From Halobaculum sp. MBLA0143 (GTDB lineage Archaea; Halobacteriota; Halobacteria; Halobacteriales; Haloferacaceae): 64,000 nucleotides of DNA. A program made the translations under genes and the position numbers. The stretch is taken from NCBI RefSeq assembly GCF_041361465.1, contig NZ_JBGKAC010000001.1:1922001-1986000 (forward strand). The letters are read 5' to 3'. Shown here in pieces: positions 25,638 to 35,060 of this stretch (positions are counted from its first letter, which is position 1; each line of letters opens with the position of its first letter). Below the pieces are notes generated by a model. It saw only the letters and a list, made by a program, of their open reading frames with translations, did no database searches and was not told the origin of the DNA.

Positions 25638-26711
25638 ATGGCTACCAGAGAGCAATCGACCGAACGCGGACGCATCACCGTCGAGGGGTTCGACGTGAAC
25701 AGAGTGCTGGAGCGGGACGACATCTCCTCGTGGACGCCGTCGTTCCGGGAGGAGGCCGGTCACGGCCGGTGGTACTACGCCTGGCGTCGGTTCAAGCGCA
25801 ACCGACTCGCCCTGTTCGGCGCCGCCGTCATCGGGCTGATGGTGTTCCTGGCGGTGTTCGCCCGACCGATCGGCCTCCCGTCGGAGCTGCCGGTGTTGGC
25901 CGGCCAGACGGTCCAGCCGTTCTCGCTGGCGCCGGCCAACCCCGCCGAGCAGGACATCCTGACCGGCCACACGCCGCCGTCGCTCGACAGCTTCGGCAAC
26001 GACGAGCCGCTGGGGCTCCACCTGATGGGGACGGACTGGGCCGGCCGCGACATCCTCTCGCGGGTGATCTTCGGCGGGCGGTGGAGCATCTCGCTGGGGT
26101 TCATCGCAGTCGCCGTCGCCCTACTCATCGGTGTTCCGTTGGGCGCCATCGCCGGCTACTACGGCGGCTACGTCGACAGCGCGATCATGCGGCTCGTCGA
26201 CATGCTGTACGCGTTCCCGTTCATCGTGCTGGCGATCGCGGTGATCGCCATCCTCGGGCGAGGGTACTGGGAGTTGGTGTTCGCGCTCGTCGCGGTCGGC
26301 TGGCTGTCGTACGCCCGGATCGTCCGCGGGGAGGTGTTGAGCGTGAAACAGAACGAGTACGTCACCGCCGCGCGGGCGCTGGGGGCCCGGGACCGATCCG
26401 TGATCCTCAGGCACATTCTGCCGAACGCGATGGCCCCGGTGATCGTCCAGGCGACGCTGTCCGTCGGGACGACCGTCCTCACCGCGGCCGCCCTGGGGTT
26501 CATCGGACTGGGACTGTCGCCCGCCACCGCCGAGTGGGGGGTCATGCTGAACGTCGAGCAGGACTCCATCGCCCGCGGCCAGTGGTGGGCCGGGGTGTTC
26601 CCGGGGCTCGCCATCTTCCTGTTCGTGATGGCGATCAACCTCGTGGGCGACGGCGTCCGGGACGCCTTCGACCCACAGGGTGACAAGACCGGCTCCGGGG
26701 GGTTCCGCTGA
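25638..26711 (+). CDS. peptide-type ABC permease, DppC family
   Basis: 357 residues. N-terminal cytoplasmic stretch, a first helix LALFGAAVIGLMVFLAVFA, a long external loop ending LHLMGTDWAGRDILSRVIFGGRWSISLG (the DppC hallmark GTDxxGRD), then helices and the EAA loop YVTAARALGARDRSVILRHILPNA. Its stop overlaps the ATG of the ATPase gene by one base. Confidence 0.95.
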   Translation: MATREQSTERGRITVEGFDVNRVLERDDISSWTPSFREEAGHGRWYYAWRRFKRNRLALFGAAVIGLMVFLAVFARPIGLPSELPVLAGQTVQPFSLAPANPAEQDILTGHTPPSLDSFGNDEPLGLHLMGTDWAGRDILSRVIFGGRWSISLGFIAVAVALLIGVPLGAIAGYYGGYVDSAIMRLVDMLYAFPFIVLAIAVIAILGRGYWELVFALVAVGWLSYARIVRGEVLSVKQNEYVTAARALGARDRSVILRHILPNAMAPVIVQATLSVGTTVLTAAALGFIGLGLSPATAEWGVMLNVEQDSIARGQWWAGVFPGLAIFLFVMAINLVGDGVRDAFDPQGDKTGSGGFR

Positions 26712-27805
26712 TGGCGATGCTGGAAGTCGAAGACCTGAACGTCAGGTTCTACACGGAAGACGGCGTCGTGAAGGCGACACAGAACCTCTCGTACCAGATC
26801 GAGGCTGGCGAACGGTTCGGTGTCGTCGGGGAGAGCGGCGCGGGCAAGTCAGTCACGAGCCTGGCCGTGATGCGGCTGATCGACGAGCCGGGCGTGATCG
26901 AGTCCGGCTCGATCCGGTTCAAGGGGCGCGAACTGCTGGATCTCTCCCGCGAGGAGATGCGGGAGGTCCGGGGCGACGAGATATCGATGATCTTCCAGGA
27001 CGCCGAGACGGCGCTGAACCCCGCTTACACCGTCGGCGAACAGATCGCCGAGGCGATCCGGCTCCACATGGGGTACGACGACGACGCCGCCCGGGATCGG
27101 ACGGTAGAGCTGTTGGAACAGGTCGGCATCCCCGACCCCGTCGAGCGCTACTCCGACTACCCACACCAGTTCTCCGGCGGGATGCAACAACGCGCGGTCG
27201 TGGCGATGGCGCTGTCGTGTGACCCGGACCTCATCATCGCCGACGAGCCGACGACCGCACTCGACGTGACGATCGAGGCGCAGATCCTCGACCTCCTGGA
27301 GACGGTGACCGAGGAGTTCGACACCGCGATCCAGCTCATCACCCACGATCTGGGCGTCGTCGCGGAGTTCTGCGACCGACTGATGGTGATGTACGCCGGC
27401 CACCCCGTGGAGATGGCCCCGGTCGAGGAGGTGTACTACGACCCACAACACCCGTACACCGTGGGGCTGATGAGTTCGATCCCGCGGATCGGCGACGAGC
27501 GCGACCGGCTCCAGACGATCCCCGGCCGGATGCCGGACCTGATCGAGCTCCCCTCCGGCTGTAACTTCCACCCCCGGTGTCCGTACGCGGAGGAGGCCTG
27601 CACCCGACGGGAGCCGCGGCTCGTCGACGTCGACACCGGGGAGCCGGCGGACGCGAGCGACCACGGCCAGCGGTCGGCCGCCTGTCTGGCCCACACCGGG
27701 GAGCTCCGGGGTGAACTGGACTACACGGTGACGGTCGACCACGAAGACGACGCTACCGCGGCCGACGGCGGTCGCCCAGCCGACGACGAGGGGGTGGGAC
27801 GGTGA
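26711..27805 (+). CDS. peptide-type ABC ATPase, DppD family
   Basis: 364 residues. Walker A GESGAGKS, Q-loop MIFQDAETALNP, signature FSGGMQQR, Walker B LIIADEPTTALD, H-loop LITHDLGVVAE; C-terminal Cys motif FHPRCPYAEEACTRREPRL followed by AACLAH, as in oligopeptide transporter ATPases that may bind an Fe-S cluster. Start ATG at 26711 or 26717. Overlaps the next ATPase gene by four bases. Confidence 0.95.
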   Translation: MAMLEVEDLNVRFYTEDGVVKATQNLSYQIEAGERFGVVGESGAGKSVTSLAVMRLIDEPGVIESGSIRFKGRELLDLSREEMREVRGDEISMIFQDAETALNPAYTVGEQIAEAIRLHMGYDDDAARDRTVELLEQVGIPDPVERYSDYPHQFSGGMQQRAVVAMALSCDPDLIIADEPTTALDVTIEAQILDLLETVTEEFDTAIQLITHDLGVVAEFCDRLMVMYAGHPVEMAPVEEVYYDPQHPYTVGLMSSIPRIGDERDRLQTIPGRMPDLIELPSGCNFHPRCPYAEEACTRREPRLVDVDTGEPADASDHGQRSAACLAHTGELRGELDYTVTVDHEDDATAADGGRPADDEGVGR

Positions 27806-29184
27806 GCCAGAACGGGTCGACGGCAGGCGCCGCCGACGGCGGTCGTCGACCGGGCGAGGAGCCGTTGTTGCGGGTGGAGAACCTGAAGAAGTACTACGAC
27901 TCCGACAGCGGCTTCCTCGACCGACTGCTGGGGCGGACGGCGAAGGTGAAGGCGGTCGACGGCGTCTCCTTCGAGATCTACGAGGGGGAGACGATGGGGC
28001 TGGTCGGGGAGTCCGGCTGCGGGAAGAGCACCGTCGGACGGACGATTCTCCAGCTCCACGAGCCGACGGCGGGGCGCGTCTACTACCGCGGCCGCGACAT
28101 CACCGGACTGGACGGCCAGGAGCTGCGCGAGCTCCGCAAGGAGATGCAGGTCGTGTTCCAGAACCCACAGTCCAGTCTCAACCCCCGGCTCACGATCAAC
28201 GACATCATCGGCGAGGCGTTGGACATCCACGGCCTGGAGTCCGGCACCTCCCGCGACGAACGGATCAAGGAGCTGTTGGAACGAGTGGGGCTGTCGGCGA
28301 GTCACGCCAACCGTTACCCCAACGAGTTCTCGGGGGGCCAGCTCCAGCGCATCGGGATCGCCCGCGCGCTGGCGGTGGATCCGGAGTTCATCGTCTGTGA
28401 CGAGCCGGTGTCGGCGCTGGACGTGTCCGTCCAGGCGCAGATCCTCAACCTCCTGGACGACCTCCAGGCGGAGTTCGGGCTGTCGTACCTGTTCATCGCC
28501 CACGACCTGAGCGTGGTGGAACACGTCTCCGATCGGATCGCCGTCATGTACCTCGGCGAGGTCGCGGAGCTGGCGAGCCCGGACGAACTGTTCACCCCGC
28601 CACAGCACCCGTACACGGAGGCGTTGCTGTCTGCCATACCGGAGCCGGACCCGGGCTGGGTGGGCGACCGAATCATCCTGGAGGGGAGTGTCCCCTCGCC
28701 CATCGACCCACCGTCCGGCTGCAAGTTCCACACGCGGTGTCCACGGGTGATCCAGCCGGAGGCGTTCGAACTGGAGCAGCCGGAGTGGCGGGCCGTGTTG
28801 GACCTGGTCGAACGGATCGACGGCGGCGGGGTGGACTTCGACACCGCCGAGTCGCTGGTGTCGTCGGGAGACGCGCCGGATCTGGCGGCTGCCGTCAGAG
28901 CGGAGTACGACGTGCCGGAGACGCTGTCGGACCCGGAGGCGGAGCGGGCGTTGTCTACGGCGGTGTCGGCGGCCGTCGAGGCGGCGCCGGGGGCGGCGGA
29001 GACGGACGTCGCCGAGACGTTCGCGTCCCCGTGTACGACCGCCGAGCCGGAACTACGCGAGATCGACGGGGGTCGAGCGTCCTGTCACCTGTTCGATCCG
29101 GAACACGCCGACCCCTCGCCGGAGATCGCCCCGCGACAGACGAGCGACGAACGGGTGAACGACCGACAGGCGGGTGACGACTGA
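27802..29184 (+). CDS. peptide-type ABC ATPase, DppF family, with C-terminal insertion
   Basis: 460 residues against about 330 for bacterial DppF. Walker A GESGCGKST, Q-loop VVFQNPQSSLNP, signature FSGGQLQR, Walker B FIVCDEPVSALD, H-loop FIAHDLSVVEH. The C-terminal motif is split: FHTRCPRVIQPEAFEL is separated by about 110 residues of acidic, helical sequence from FASPCTTAEPELREI and ASCHLF, where they normally adjoin. This insertion pattern is familiar from haloarchaea. GTG start overlapping the DppD-type gene. Last gene of the importer operon. Confidence 0.94.
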   Translation: MSQNGSTAGAADGGRRPGEEPLLRVENLKKYYDSDSGFLDRLLGRTAKVKAVDGVSFEIYEGETMGLVGESGCGKSTVGRTILQLHEPTAGRVYYRGRDITGLDGQELRELRKEMQVVFQNPQSSLNPRLTINDIIGEALDIHGLESGTSRDERIKELLERVGLSASHANRYPNEFSGGQLQRIGIARALAVDPEFIVCDEPVSALDVSVQAQILNLLDDLQAEFGLSYLFIAHDLSVVEHVSDRIAVMYLGEVAELASPDELFTPPQHPYTEALLSAIPEPDPGWVGDRIILEGSVPSPIDPPSGCKFHTRCPRVIQPEAFELEQPEWRAVLDLVERIDGGGVDFDTAESLVSSGDAPDLAAAVRAEYDVPETLSDPEAERALSTAVSAAVEAAPGAAETDVAETFASPCTTAEPELREIDGGRASCHLFDPEHADPSPEIAPRQTSDERVNDRQAGDD

Positions 29185-29193
29185 CCCAGACCG

Positions 29194-29721
29194 ATGCGAC
29201 GAATCTACGACTCCGACGCCGTGGACCGCGACGACGACGACCCGTTCGCGCCCGGGGAACGCGAGGAGGCCCGCCCGCGTGCGGCCCGGACCGTCCCGGT
29301 CGAGCGAGTCACCCGAGCGCTCTTCCCGGCGACCGTCCGTGCCCGGATGCTCCGGGTGCGGATCGACGCCCCGACCGCCGTGCCCGCCGGCGAGCCGGTG
29401 CCGTTCGCCGTCGAACTCCACAACCCGTCGCCGGTGCCCGTCTCCGTCGAGACCGTCTCTCGGCTCGCCTGGCACTGGGCCGTCGACGGCCACCGGGAGG
29501 CGACACACGACCCCGAGACGCCCGCCGCCGAACCCGGACGGCTCCTGTTCGACCGGGGGGAGCGCAAACAGTTCACCCGGACGTGGGACGGGCAGTTTCG
29601 GGTCTCCCACACGGAGTGGGAGCCGGCCGGCGTGGGTACGTACACGCTGTCGACCGCGATCAACGTCGCCGACCCGGAGGCCGTGGGGCTGACCGCCGAG
29701 ACGACCGTCCGGCTGGAGTGA
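29194..29721 (+). CDS. Ig-like beta-sandwich protein (BsuPI-like), unknown function
   Basis: 175 residues, no signal peptide. A charged N-terminus (DRDDDDPFAPGEREEARPR) precedes a likely beta-sandwich: IDAPTAVPAGEPVPFAVELHN, GERKQFTRTWDGQFR and VGTYTLSTAINV. This rhythm (extended strand, PVSV, aromatic turn, F-x-x-W-D-G) recalls the BsuPI intracellular proteinase-inhibitor fold; similarity is inferred by eye. It begins 9 bases after the ABC operon and may be read through from it, and it ends one base before the convergent regulator gene. Confidence 0.75.
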   Translation: MRRIYDSDAVDRDDDDPFAPGEREEARPRAARTVPVERVTRALFPATVRARMLRVRIDAPTAVPAGEPVPFAVELHNPSPVPVSVETVSRLAWHWAVDGHREATHDPETPAAEPGRLLFDRGERKQFTRTWDGQFRVSHTEWEPAGVGTYTLSTAINVADPEAVGLTAETTVRLE

Positions 29722-29722
29722 C

Positions 29723-30253
29723 TCACTCCGCGGGGTAGCGTCGCTCCGTGGCGAGCCGTGCCACCCGCTCGACGGCCGCGACGAGTTCGTCGTCGGCCGC
29801 GAGCGCGTACCGTGTGGTCGTCGTGTCGGCGAACGACCCGTCCCCGGCCGTCGAGTCTCCGGACGCCTCGTCCCCGGCTGTCGCGTCTCCGGACGCCTCG
29901 TCCCCGGCTGTCGCGTCTCCGGACGCCTCTCCCTCGGTCGTCTCTCCACCTGCCTCCGTCGTCTCGAAGATGTCGAACGCCGACAACGGCTCCAACGCCT
30001 CGTAGACGGTGCTGTCGGCGACGCCGACAGCCGACGCGATCTCGGCGGGGGTCAGCGGCTCGTCGGCGTACGACAACGCGACGAGCACCTGTGCGCGCAC
30101 TCGGTTGGCGAACAACCGCGTGAGTCCGTTGTCCGCGACGAGCGTCGGGAGTTCCGCGGGGTCGATCTCCGTGTCGGCCGCCGCTTCGGTGTCGGCCGCC
30201 GCCTCGGCGTCACCGCCGTCGGCCTCGGTGTCGGTGTCGTCCACACGGACCAC
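29723..30253 (-). CDS. winged-helix transcriptional regulator with repeat-expanded linker
   Basis: About 176 residues from the GTG at 30253 (a second GTG at 30244 is possible); the longer open frame upstream is shadow of the oxidoreductase gene. After an acidic Ala/Asp N-terminus comes a winged helix: FANRVRAQVLVALSYADEPLTPAEIASAVGVADSTVYEALEPL, a helix-turn-helix of ArsR/TrmB type. Then three ten-residue ASGDATAGDE blocks, a wing-like TTTTRYALAADDELV, and a C-terminal helix. No ligand domain. It is next to the peptide importer and the sugar catabolic pair, either of which it could control. Confidence 0.75.
   Translation of the reverse strand: MVRVDDTDTEADGGDAEAAADTEAAADTEIDPAELPTLVADNGLTRLFANRVRAQVLVALSYADEPLTPAEIASAVGVADSTVYEALEPLSAFDIFETTEAGGETTEGEASGDATAGDEASGDATAGDEASGDSTAGDGSFADTTTTRYALAADDELVAAVERVARLATERRYPAE
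29841..29930. repeat. three tandem 30-bp units in the regulator gene
   Basis: Unit tccccggctgtcgcgtctcc plus ggacgcctcg repeated three times in frame, the first copy with a few substitutions. Encodes the Ala/Ser/Gly/Asp linker between the winged helix and the last strand-helix element. Confidence 0.95.
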
Positions 30254-30285
30254 CGGACGGCGGGCGACATGACGGTTTCGGCCAG

Positions 30286-31404
30286 TCAGCCGAGATCGAC
30301 CCACGCGCCCGTCTCGTCGCTCCGGGCGACGGCGTCCAACAGCCGTTGCACGGCGTAGCCGTCGTCGAACGAGGGGGTGAACGACTCCCCGGCCGCGACT
30401 GCAGAGAGGAACTCGTAGTTCTCGTGGACGAACGTGTGCTCCCAGCCGAGGACGTGGCCCGGCGGCCACCAGTGGTCGACGTACGGGTCCGACTCGTCGG
30501 TGACGAGCACCGTCTCGTACCCCCGGCCGTCCGTCTTCACCTGGAGTTCGTTCAGCCGCTCCAGGGAGAACTCCAGGCTCCCCTCGCTCCCGTGGACGGC
30601 GACCGTGTGGTCGTTCTTGTGACCCTCGGCGACGCGAGACGCCTCGAACGTCCCCGTGGCGCCGTTCTCGAAGGCGACCTGTGCGGTGTAGGCGTCGTCG
30701 ACCGTGACGGCCCGGGTCTCGTCGGTCCCCTCGACGGGACGCTCGTCGGTGAACGTCTGGAGGTGCCCGGAGACGCGTGTCACGTCGCCGGCGGCGTCGC
30801 CGACGAGGAACCGCGCGAGATCGAGCGTGTGTGCCCCCAAGTCGCCCAGTGCGCCGGAGCCGGCAGACTCCGCGTCCGTCCGCCAGGACCACGGCGCCTC
30901 CGGGTCCGACAGCCAGTCCTGGAGGTACCGCCCCCTGACGTGTCGGATCTCCCCGATCTCGCCGTCGTCGATCAACCCACGGGCGTACTGGATCGCCGGG
31001 ACGAACCGGTAGTTGAACGCGACGCCGGCGACGGCGTCCCCCTCGGCCGCCGCCGCACGCATCCGCTCGGCGCCGTCGAGGCCGGGCGCCAACGGCTTCT
31101 CACACAGGACGTGTGTGCCCGCCTCCAAGGCCGCGACCGACGGCTCGACGTGGAGGTGGTTCGGCCCGAGGTTGTAGAAGACGTCCACGTCCGCGACGAC
31201 CTCGCGCCAGTCCGTCGCCGTCTCGGCGAAGCCGAGTCTGTCGGCGGCCGACGCGAGCGCCGTCTCGTCGCGTCCGATCAAGACGGCCTTCTCCGTCGCC
31301 GGCGCGTCCGGGAAGAACGTCTCCAGCCTGTCCAAGGCGTTCGTGTGCGCCTCGCCCATGAACCGGTAGCCCAGCAGCCCCACCCGTAGCGGTTGCTCCG
31401 ACAT
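30286..31404 (-). CDS. Gfo/Idh/MocA family NAD(P)-dependent oxidoreductase
   Basis: About 372 residues from ATG at 31404 (alternative 31410). Rossmann N-terminus RVGLLGYRFMGEAHTNAL, then FYNLGPNHLHVEP, the conserved EKPLAPGLDGAERM with the catalytic-type Lys, and GVAFNYRFVPAIQYA; the C-terminal substrate domain has GALGDLGAHTLDLARFL. Family members oxidise sugars or polyols such as myo-inositol. Start overlaps the stop of the adjacent TIM-barrel gene, so the two form a catabolic unit. Confidence 0.9.
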   Translation of the reverse strand: MSEQPLRVGLLGYRFMGEAHTNALDRLETFFPDAPATEKAVLIGRDETALASAADRLGFAETATDWREVVADVDVFYNLGPNHLHVEPSVAALEAGTHVLCEKPLAPGLDGAERMRAAAAEGDAVAGVAFNYRFVPAIQYARGLIDDGEIGEIRHVRGRYLQDWLSDPEAPWSWRTDAESAGSGALGDLGAHTLDLARFLVGDAAGDVTRVSGHLQTFTDERPVEGTDETRAVTVDDAYTAQVAFENGATGTFEASRVAEGHKNDHTVAVHGSEGSLEFSLERLNELQVKTDGRGYETVLVTDESDPYVDHWWPPGHVLGWEHTFVHENYEFLSAVAAGESFTPSFDDGYAVQRLLDAVARSDETGAWVDLG

Positions 31405-31406
31405 GG

Positions 31407-32375
31407 TCACTCCGCCCAGTAGGCGTCACCCGGCGTCGTCTCGAAGACGGCCCGGTCCAACAGGTCGACGGCCTTCTCCAACCCCTCCCGCGAGGAGGTG
31501 AGGCCATCCTCGTGTTCGATGGAGAGTGCGCCGTCGTAGCCGACCATCCGGAGCGTCGACACCACCTCCTTCCAGTGTGACTCGTCGTGGCCGTAGCCGA
31601 CGGTGCGGAACAGCCACGACCGCTCGGCCTCGTCGGTGTAGTCCGTCGTGTCGAGCAGCCCCTTCTCGCGGGCGTTGGCGTCGTAGACGGCGGTGTCTTT
31701 CGCGTGGACGTGGTGGATCGCGTCCCGCTCGCCCAGCAGTCGGATCGCCGTCGGCACGTCCACCCCCTGCCAGTAGAGGTGGCTGGGGTCGAAGTTCGCC
31801 CCGACGCGGTCGTTCGTCACCTCGCGCAGCTCCAACAGTCCGTGCGGCTCGTACACGAGCATGTTGGGGTGCATCTCGATCGCCAGGTCGACACCGTGGG
31901 CGTCGGCGTGAGCCGCGAGGTCGGTCCAGTACGCCTCCGCGACGGACCACTGGTACTCCAACGCCTCGGCGTGTTCCGGCGGCCACGGCGCCGTGATCCA
32001 GTTGGGCACCTCGTCGTCCGGACCGCCCGCCGGCAGCCCGGAGAAACACGTCACCGTCCCCACGTCCAGTGCCGCCGCGAGCTCCACCGCCTCTCGGAGC
32101 TCCCGGTCGGCACGCGCCGCCCGGTCGTCGTCCGGCGCGAGCGGGTTGTTGTGGGTCGCCAACGCCGACACTCGGAGGTCCGCCGCGTCGAGGTCCGCTC
32201 GGAGCCGCTCGCGGGCGTCCGGCTCCGCCAGCAGCCGTTCGCGGTCCGCGTGGTCCTCGCCGGGGTAGCCCCCGACGCCCAACTCCACCGCGTCGACACC
32301 CAACTCCGCGAGGTAGTCGAACGCCTCCGCCCGGGGCTGTCCGCCCAACGGCACTGTCAGCACACCTACGTCCAT
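31407..32375 (-). CDS. sugar phosphate isomerase/epimerase family TIM-barrel protein
   Basis: 322 residues from ATG at 32375. Xylose-isomerase-like barrel: LGVDAVELGVGGYPG, TCFSGLPAG, LAIEMHPNMLVYEP, GANFDPSHLYWQGVD, IHHVHAKDTAV and ALSIEHED, providing the Glu/Asp/His metal ligands of the family. Probably isomerises or epimerises a keto-sugar or inosose together with the oxidoreductase that overlaps its stop. A GGCTTATTC TATA-like box lies about 30 bases upstream (forward 32400-32408), so this is the first gene and leaderless. Confidence 0.88.
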   Translation of the reverse strand: MDVGVLTVPLGGQPRAEAFDYLAELGVDAVELGVGGYPGEDHADRERLLAEPDARERLRADLDAADLRVSALATHNNPLAPDDDRAARADRELREAVELAAALDVGTVTCFSGLPAGGPDDEVPNWITAPWPPEHAEALEYQWSVAEAYWTDLAAHADAHGVDLAIEMHPNMLVYEPHGLLELREVTNDRVGANFDPSHLYWQGVDVPTAIRLLGERDAIHHVHAKDTAVYDANAREKGLLDTTDYTDEAERSWLFRTVGYGHDESHWKEVVSTLRMVGYDGALSIEHEDGLTSSREGLEKAVDLLDRAVFETTPGDAYWAE

Positions 32376-32639
32376 GCTGTGCGGTTTGTACAACAGACCG
32401 AATAAGCCTTGGCGTGCGGAGCACCTCCGGCAGTGCTCGTCGGTTCGCGCCGGTCGTCGTGGGTCGTCTCGACTAGCTACCAGCTCCGCCTCCAGTAGCC
32501 CGTTTCGCCACACGGTTCTCGGACGGTGAGGCCGGCTCTCCCCGGCTCTGGTGAGTGGACGCGAGCGAACGAGTCCCGACTCGCGAGGCGTGACGACGCC
32601 GTCGCTGTCCGGTAGCGCGAGAGAAAGATCGGACGCAGT

Positions 32640-33473
32640 TCAGATGTCCGCTTCGAAGTCCTCCAGCGCGTACGTCGGCTCCGCGCCGCGGCGGTCCAGC
32701 GTCTCGTTGGCCAGCAGCCAGTAGACGACCGACAGCGCACGTCGCCCCTTGTTGTTCGTCGGGACGACCAAGTCCACGTTCGACACCTGGTTGTTGGAGT
32801 CGCACATGGCGATCACCGGAATCCCGACCGTGATCGCCTCCTTGACGGCCTGGGCGTCGCCGATGGGGTCGGTGACGACCAACACGTCCGGCTCGATGTA
32901 CCCCTCGTACTGCGGGTTCGTCAGCGTCCCCGGGATGAACCGCCCGGTCCGGGCGCGGGCACCGATGGCGTCTGCGAACTTCTCGGCCGGGAACCGACCG
33001 TACTGGCGCGAGGAGGTGACCAACACCTGCTCGGGGTCGTACCCCGCCAGGAAGTTCGCCGCCGTCCGGATGCGGCCGTCCGTCTGGCTCACGTCCAGGA
33101 CGTACAGCCCGTCGTCGCGGACGCGGTGGATGAACCGCTCCATGTCCTTGGTCTTCTGCTGGGTCCCGATGTGGACACCCGCAGAGAGGTAGTCCTCCAC
33201 CGGGATGAGGAGGTCGGCCTCGTCGTCCGGCATCACGTTCTCGTCGAAACGCGGGCCGGTCTCTTCTTCTTCCTCCTCGGGGTCGTCGGCGTCGCCGGCG
33301 CCGGCGGCGTCCACCGGCTCGGCGGCGCCCGCGTCCGCGGCGTCTACGGTGTCGACGTCCGTCTCGGCCGGCTCGGCCGGCTCGGTCTGTGCCTCCGTCT
33401 CCGTCTCCGGCGCCGCCGCGTCCGTCTCGGCGTCGGCGTCGGGGTCGTCTGTCGTGTTCTCGCTGTTGCTCAT
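32640..33473 (-). CDS. rps2: 30S ribosomal protein uS2 with acidic N-terminal extension
   Basis: 277 residues. The first 75 residues are a low-complexity Glu/Asp/Ala/Thr extension, then the archaeal S2 core: [70 protein letters not shown] and [21 protein letters not shown] at 33473 overlaps the enolase stop by four bases. Last gene of the long ribosomal/RNA polymerase operon. Acidic extensions are normal in haloarchaeal S2. Confidence 0.97.
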   Translation of the reverse strand: MSNSENTTDDPDADAETDAAAPETETEAQTEPAEPAETDVDTVDAADAGAAEPVDAAGAGDADDPEEEEEETGPRFDENVMPDDEADLLIPVEDYLSAGVHIGTQQKTKDMERFIHRVRDDGLYVLDVSQTDGRIRTAANFLAGYDPEQVLVTSSRQYGRFPAEKFADAIGARARTGRFIPGTLTNPQYEGYIEPDVLVVTDPIGDAQAVKEAITVGIPVIAMCDSNNQVSNVDLVVPTNNKGRRALSVVYWLLANETLDRRGAEPTYALEDFEADI

Positions 33474-34678
33474 ACGGCGTCCTCCGCGATGCGGATCAGC
33501 TCGTTCAGCTTGGCGGTTCGCTCGCCCCCGACCGTCCCCGTCTTCACGAACGGAGCGTCGGTCGCCACGGCGAGGTGTGCGATCGTGGTGTCTTCCGTCT
33601 CGCCCGAGCGGTGAGAGACGACGGCGGCCATCCCGGCGCGACCGGCGCGCTCTACGGCGTCGAACGCGTCCGTCAGCGTTCCGATCTGGTTGGGCTTCAC
33701 CAGGATGCTGTCGCCCGCCCCCGTCTCGATTCCGCGCTCGAGTCGGTCGACGTTCGTCACGAACAGGTCGTCGCCACACACCAGCGTGTCGCCGACCTGC
33801 TCGGTCAGCGCCGCGAACCCCTCGAAGTCGTTCTCGTCTAGGGGGTCTTCCACGTACACCAGGTCGTACTCGTCTGCGAGCCCCGCGATCCAGTCGCGTT
33901 GCTCTTCGGGCGTCCGCTCCGTGTCGCCGGCGCGGTAGACGCCGTCGTCGGCGTCGTACAGCTCCGCGGCCGCCACGTCGAGTCCGAAGCCGATCTCGAA
34001 CCCGCGCGCGTCCGCCACCCGGTCGGTCGCCTCGTCGACGATCTCGAAAGCCGTCTCGTCGTCCACCGGCGGCGCCCAGGCCCCCTCGTCGCCTTTCGCC
34101 GCCGACAGCCCACGCTCGTCTAACACGTCCGCGACGGTCGCGTGGACCTCGGCGTTGGCGAACACTGCCTCCGTGACCGACGGCGCCCCGACGGGTGCCG
34201 CCAGGAACTCCTGGATCGCCGTCGACTCGGCGGCGTGTTCGCCGCCGCCGACGACGTTGCCCAGCGGCACCGGGAAGGAGGCGCGTGCCCCCCGGAACGC
34301 GCCGCCGAGGTGTTGGAACAACGGGAGCCCGATCGTGTCGGCGCCCGCCTTCGCGGCCGCCATCGAGATCGCCACCGCGCTGTTGGCACCGATCTCCGAG
34401 AAGTCGTCCGTCCCGTCTGCGGCGTGTAAGGCGGCGTCGACCTCGCGCTGGTCGCCGGCGTGAACCTCGCCGACGAGCCGCGGCACCGCGTGCTGGCGGG
34501 CCGCCGCGATCGCCTCCGACGGCGGCCGCTCGACCGCCTCGTACTCCCCGGTGGAGGCGCCCGACGGCGCCGCCGCGCGGCCGAAGCCGCCCGCCTCCGT
34601 CAGCACGTCCGCCTCGACTGTCGGGTTCCCCCGAGAGTCGAGCACGCGCCGCAGGGAGACCGCCTCGACGAGCGTCAT
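33470..34678 (-). CDS. eno: enolase
   Basis: Dehydrates 2-phosphoglycerate to phosphoenolpyruvate. 402 residues. Seen: [27 protein letters not shown], the metal residues in [14 protein letters not shown] and [10 protein letters not shown], the catalytic Lys in [15 protein letters not shown] and [19 protein letters not shown]. Its position between rpoK and rps2 is the usual archaeal arrangement; both junctions overlap by four bases. Confidence 0.98.
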   Translation of the reverse strand: MTLVEAVSLRRVLDSRGNPTVEADVLTEAGGFGRAAAPSGASTGEYEAVERPPSEAIAAARQHAVPRLVGEVHAGDQREVDAALHAADGTDDFSEIGANSAVAISMAAAKAGADTIGLPLFQHLGGAFRGARASFPVPLGNVVGGGEHAAESTAIQEFLAAPVGAPSVTEAVFANAEVHATVADVLDERGLSAAKGDEGAWAPPVDDETAFEIVDEATDRVADARGFEIGFGLDVAAAELYDADDGVYRAGDTERTPEEQRDWIAGLADEYDLVYVEDPLDENDFEGFAALTEQVGDTLVCGDDLFVTNVDRLERGIETGAGDSILVKPNQIGTLTDAFDAVERAGRAGMAAVVSHRSGETEDTTIAHLAVATDAPFVKTGTVGGERTAKLNELIRIAEDAV

Positions 34679-34857
34679 TGTCCCTCCCGTCGGACGGTGA
34701 ACGGGAGTACGCCCGCGTCGTACTCCTCGGCGGCGATCAGGATGGGCTCACTCTGATCCGTCTCGACCAGCACCGGCGCACCGTACGCCACCTGGAGTGC
34801 CCGCGCGCCCAGGATCCGCGCCTTCTCGTACCGGTTGTAGCGCTGGCTCCCGCTCAT
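34675..34857 (-). CDS. rpoK: RNA polymerase subunit K (Rpb6 homologue)
   Basis: 60 residues; core [25 protein letters not shown] and a C-terminal strand PFTVRREG are diagnostic of Rpb6/RpoK, the small subunit that stabilises the polymerase clamp. Overlaps rpoN and eno by four bases each. Confidence 0.97.
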   Translation of the reverse strand: MSGSQRYNRYEKARILGARALQVAYGAPVLVETDQSEPILIAAEEYDAGVLPFTVRREGQ

Positions 34858-35048
34858 TGGTACGGACTCACCACGTCGACGAGGTCCGTGTGGCTGACCA
34901 TCATCCGCCGACAGCAGTGTCGGTCGACGCCCAGCTCGTCCAACACCTCGCCGGGGTCCTCCTCGCCTTCGCGCGCTCGTTCCTTGAACGCCTCCCAGTC
35001 GTCACCGATGACGTTGCCGCACGTGAAACACCGGACCGGGATCATCAT
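34854..35048 (-). CDS. rpoN: RNA polymerase subunit N (Rpb10 homologue)
   Basis: 64 residues starting [15 protein letters not shown] with the zinc-binding CFTCG and the second cysteine pair in DRHCCRRMM, as in Rpb10. It bridges subunits D and L in the polymerase assembly platform. Two consecutive ATG codons (35048, 35045) are possible starts. Confidence 0.97.
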   Translation of the reverse strand: MMIPVRCFTCGNVIGDDWEAFKERAREGEEDPGEVLDELGVDRHCCRRMMVSHTDLVDVVSPYQ

Positions 35049-35060
35049 GGGTGGATCACC

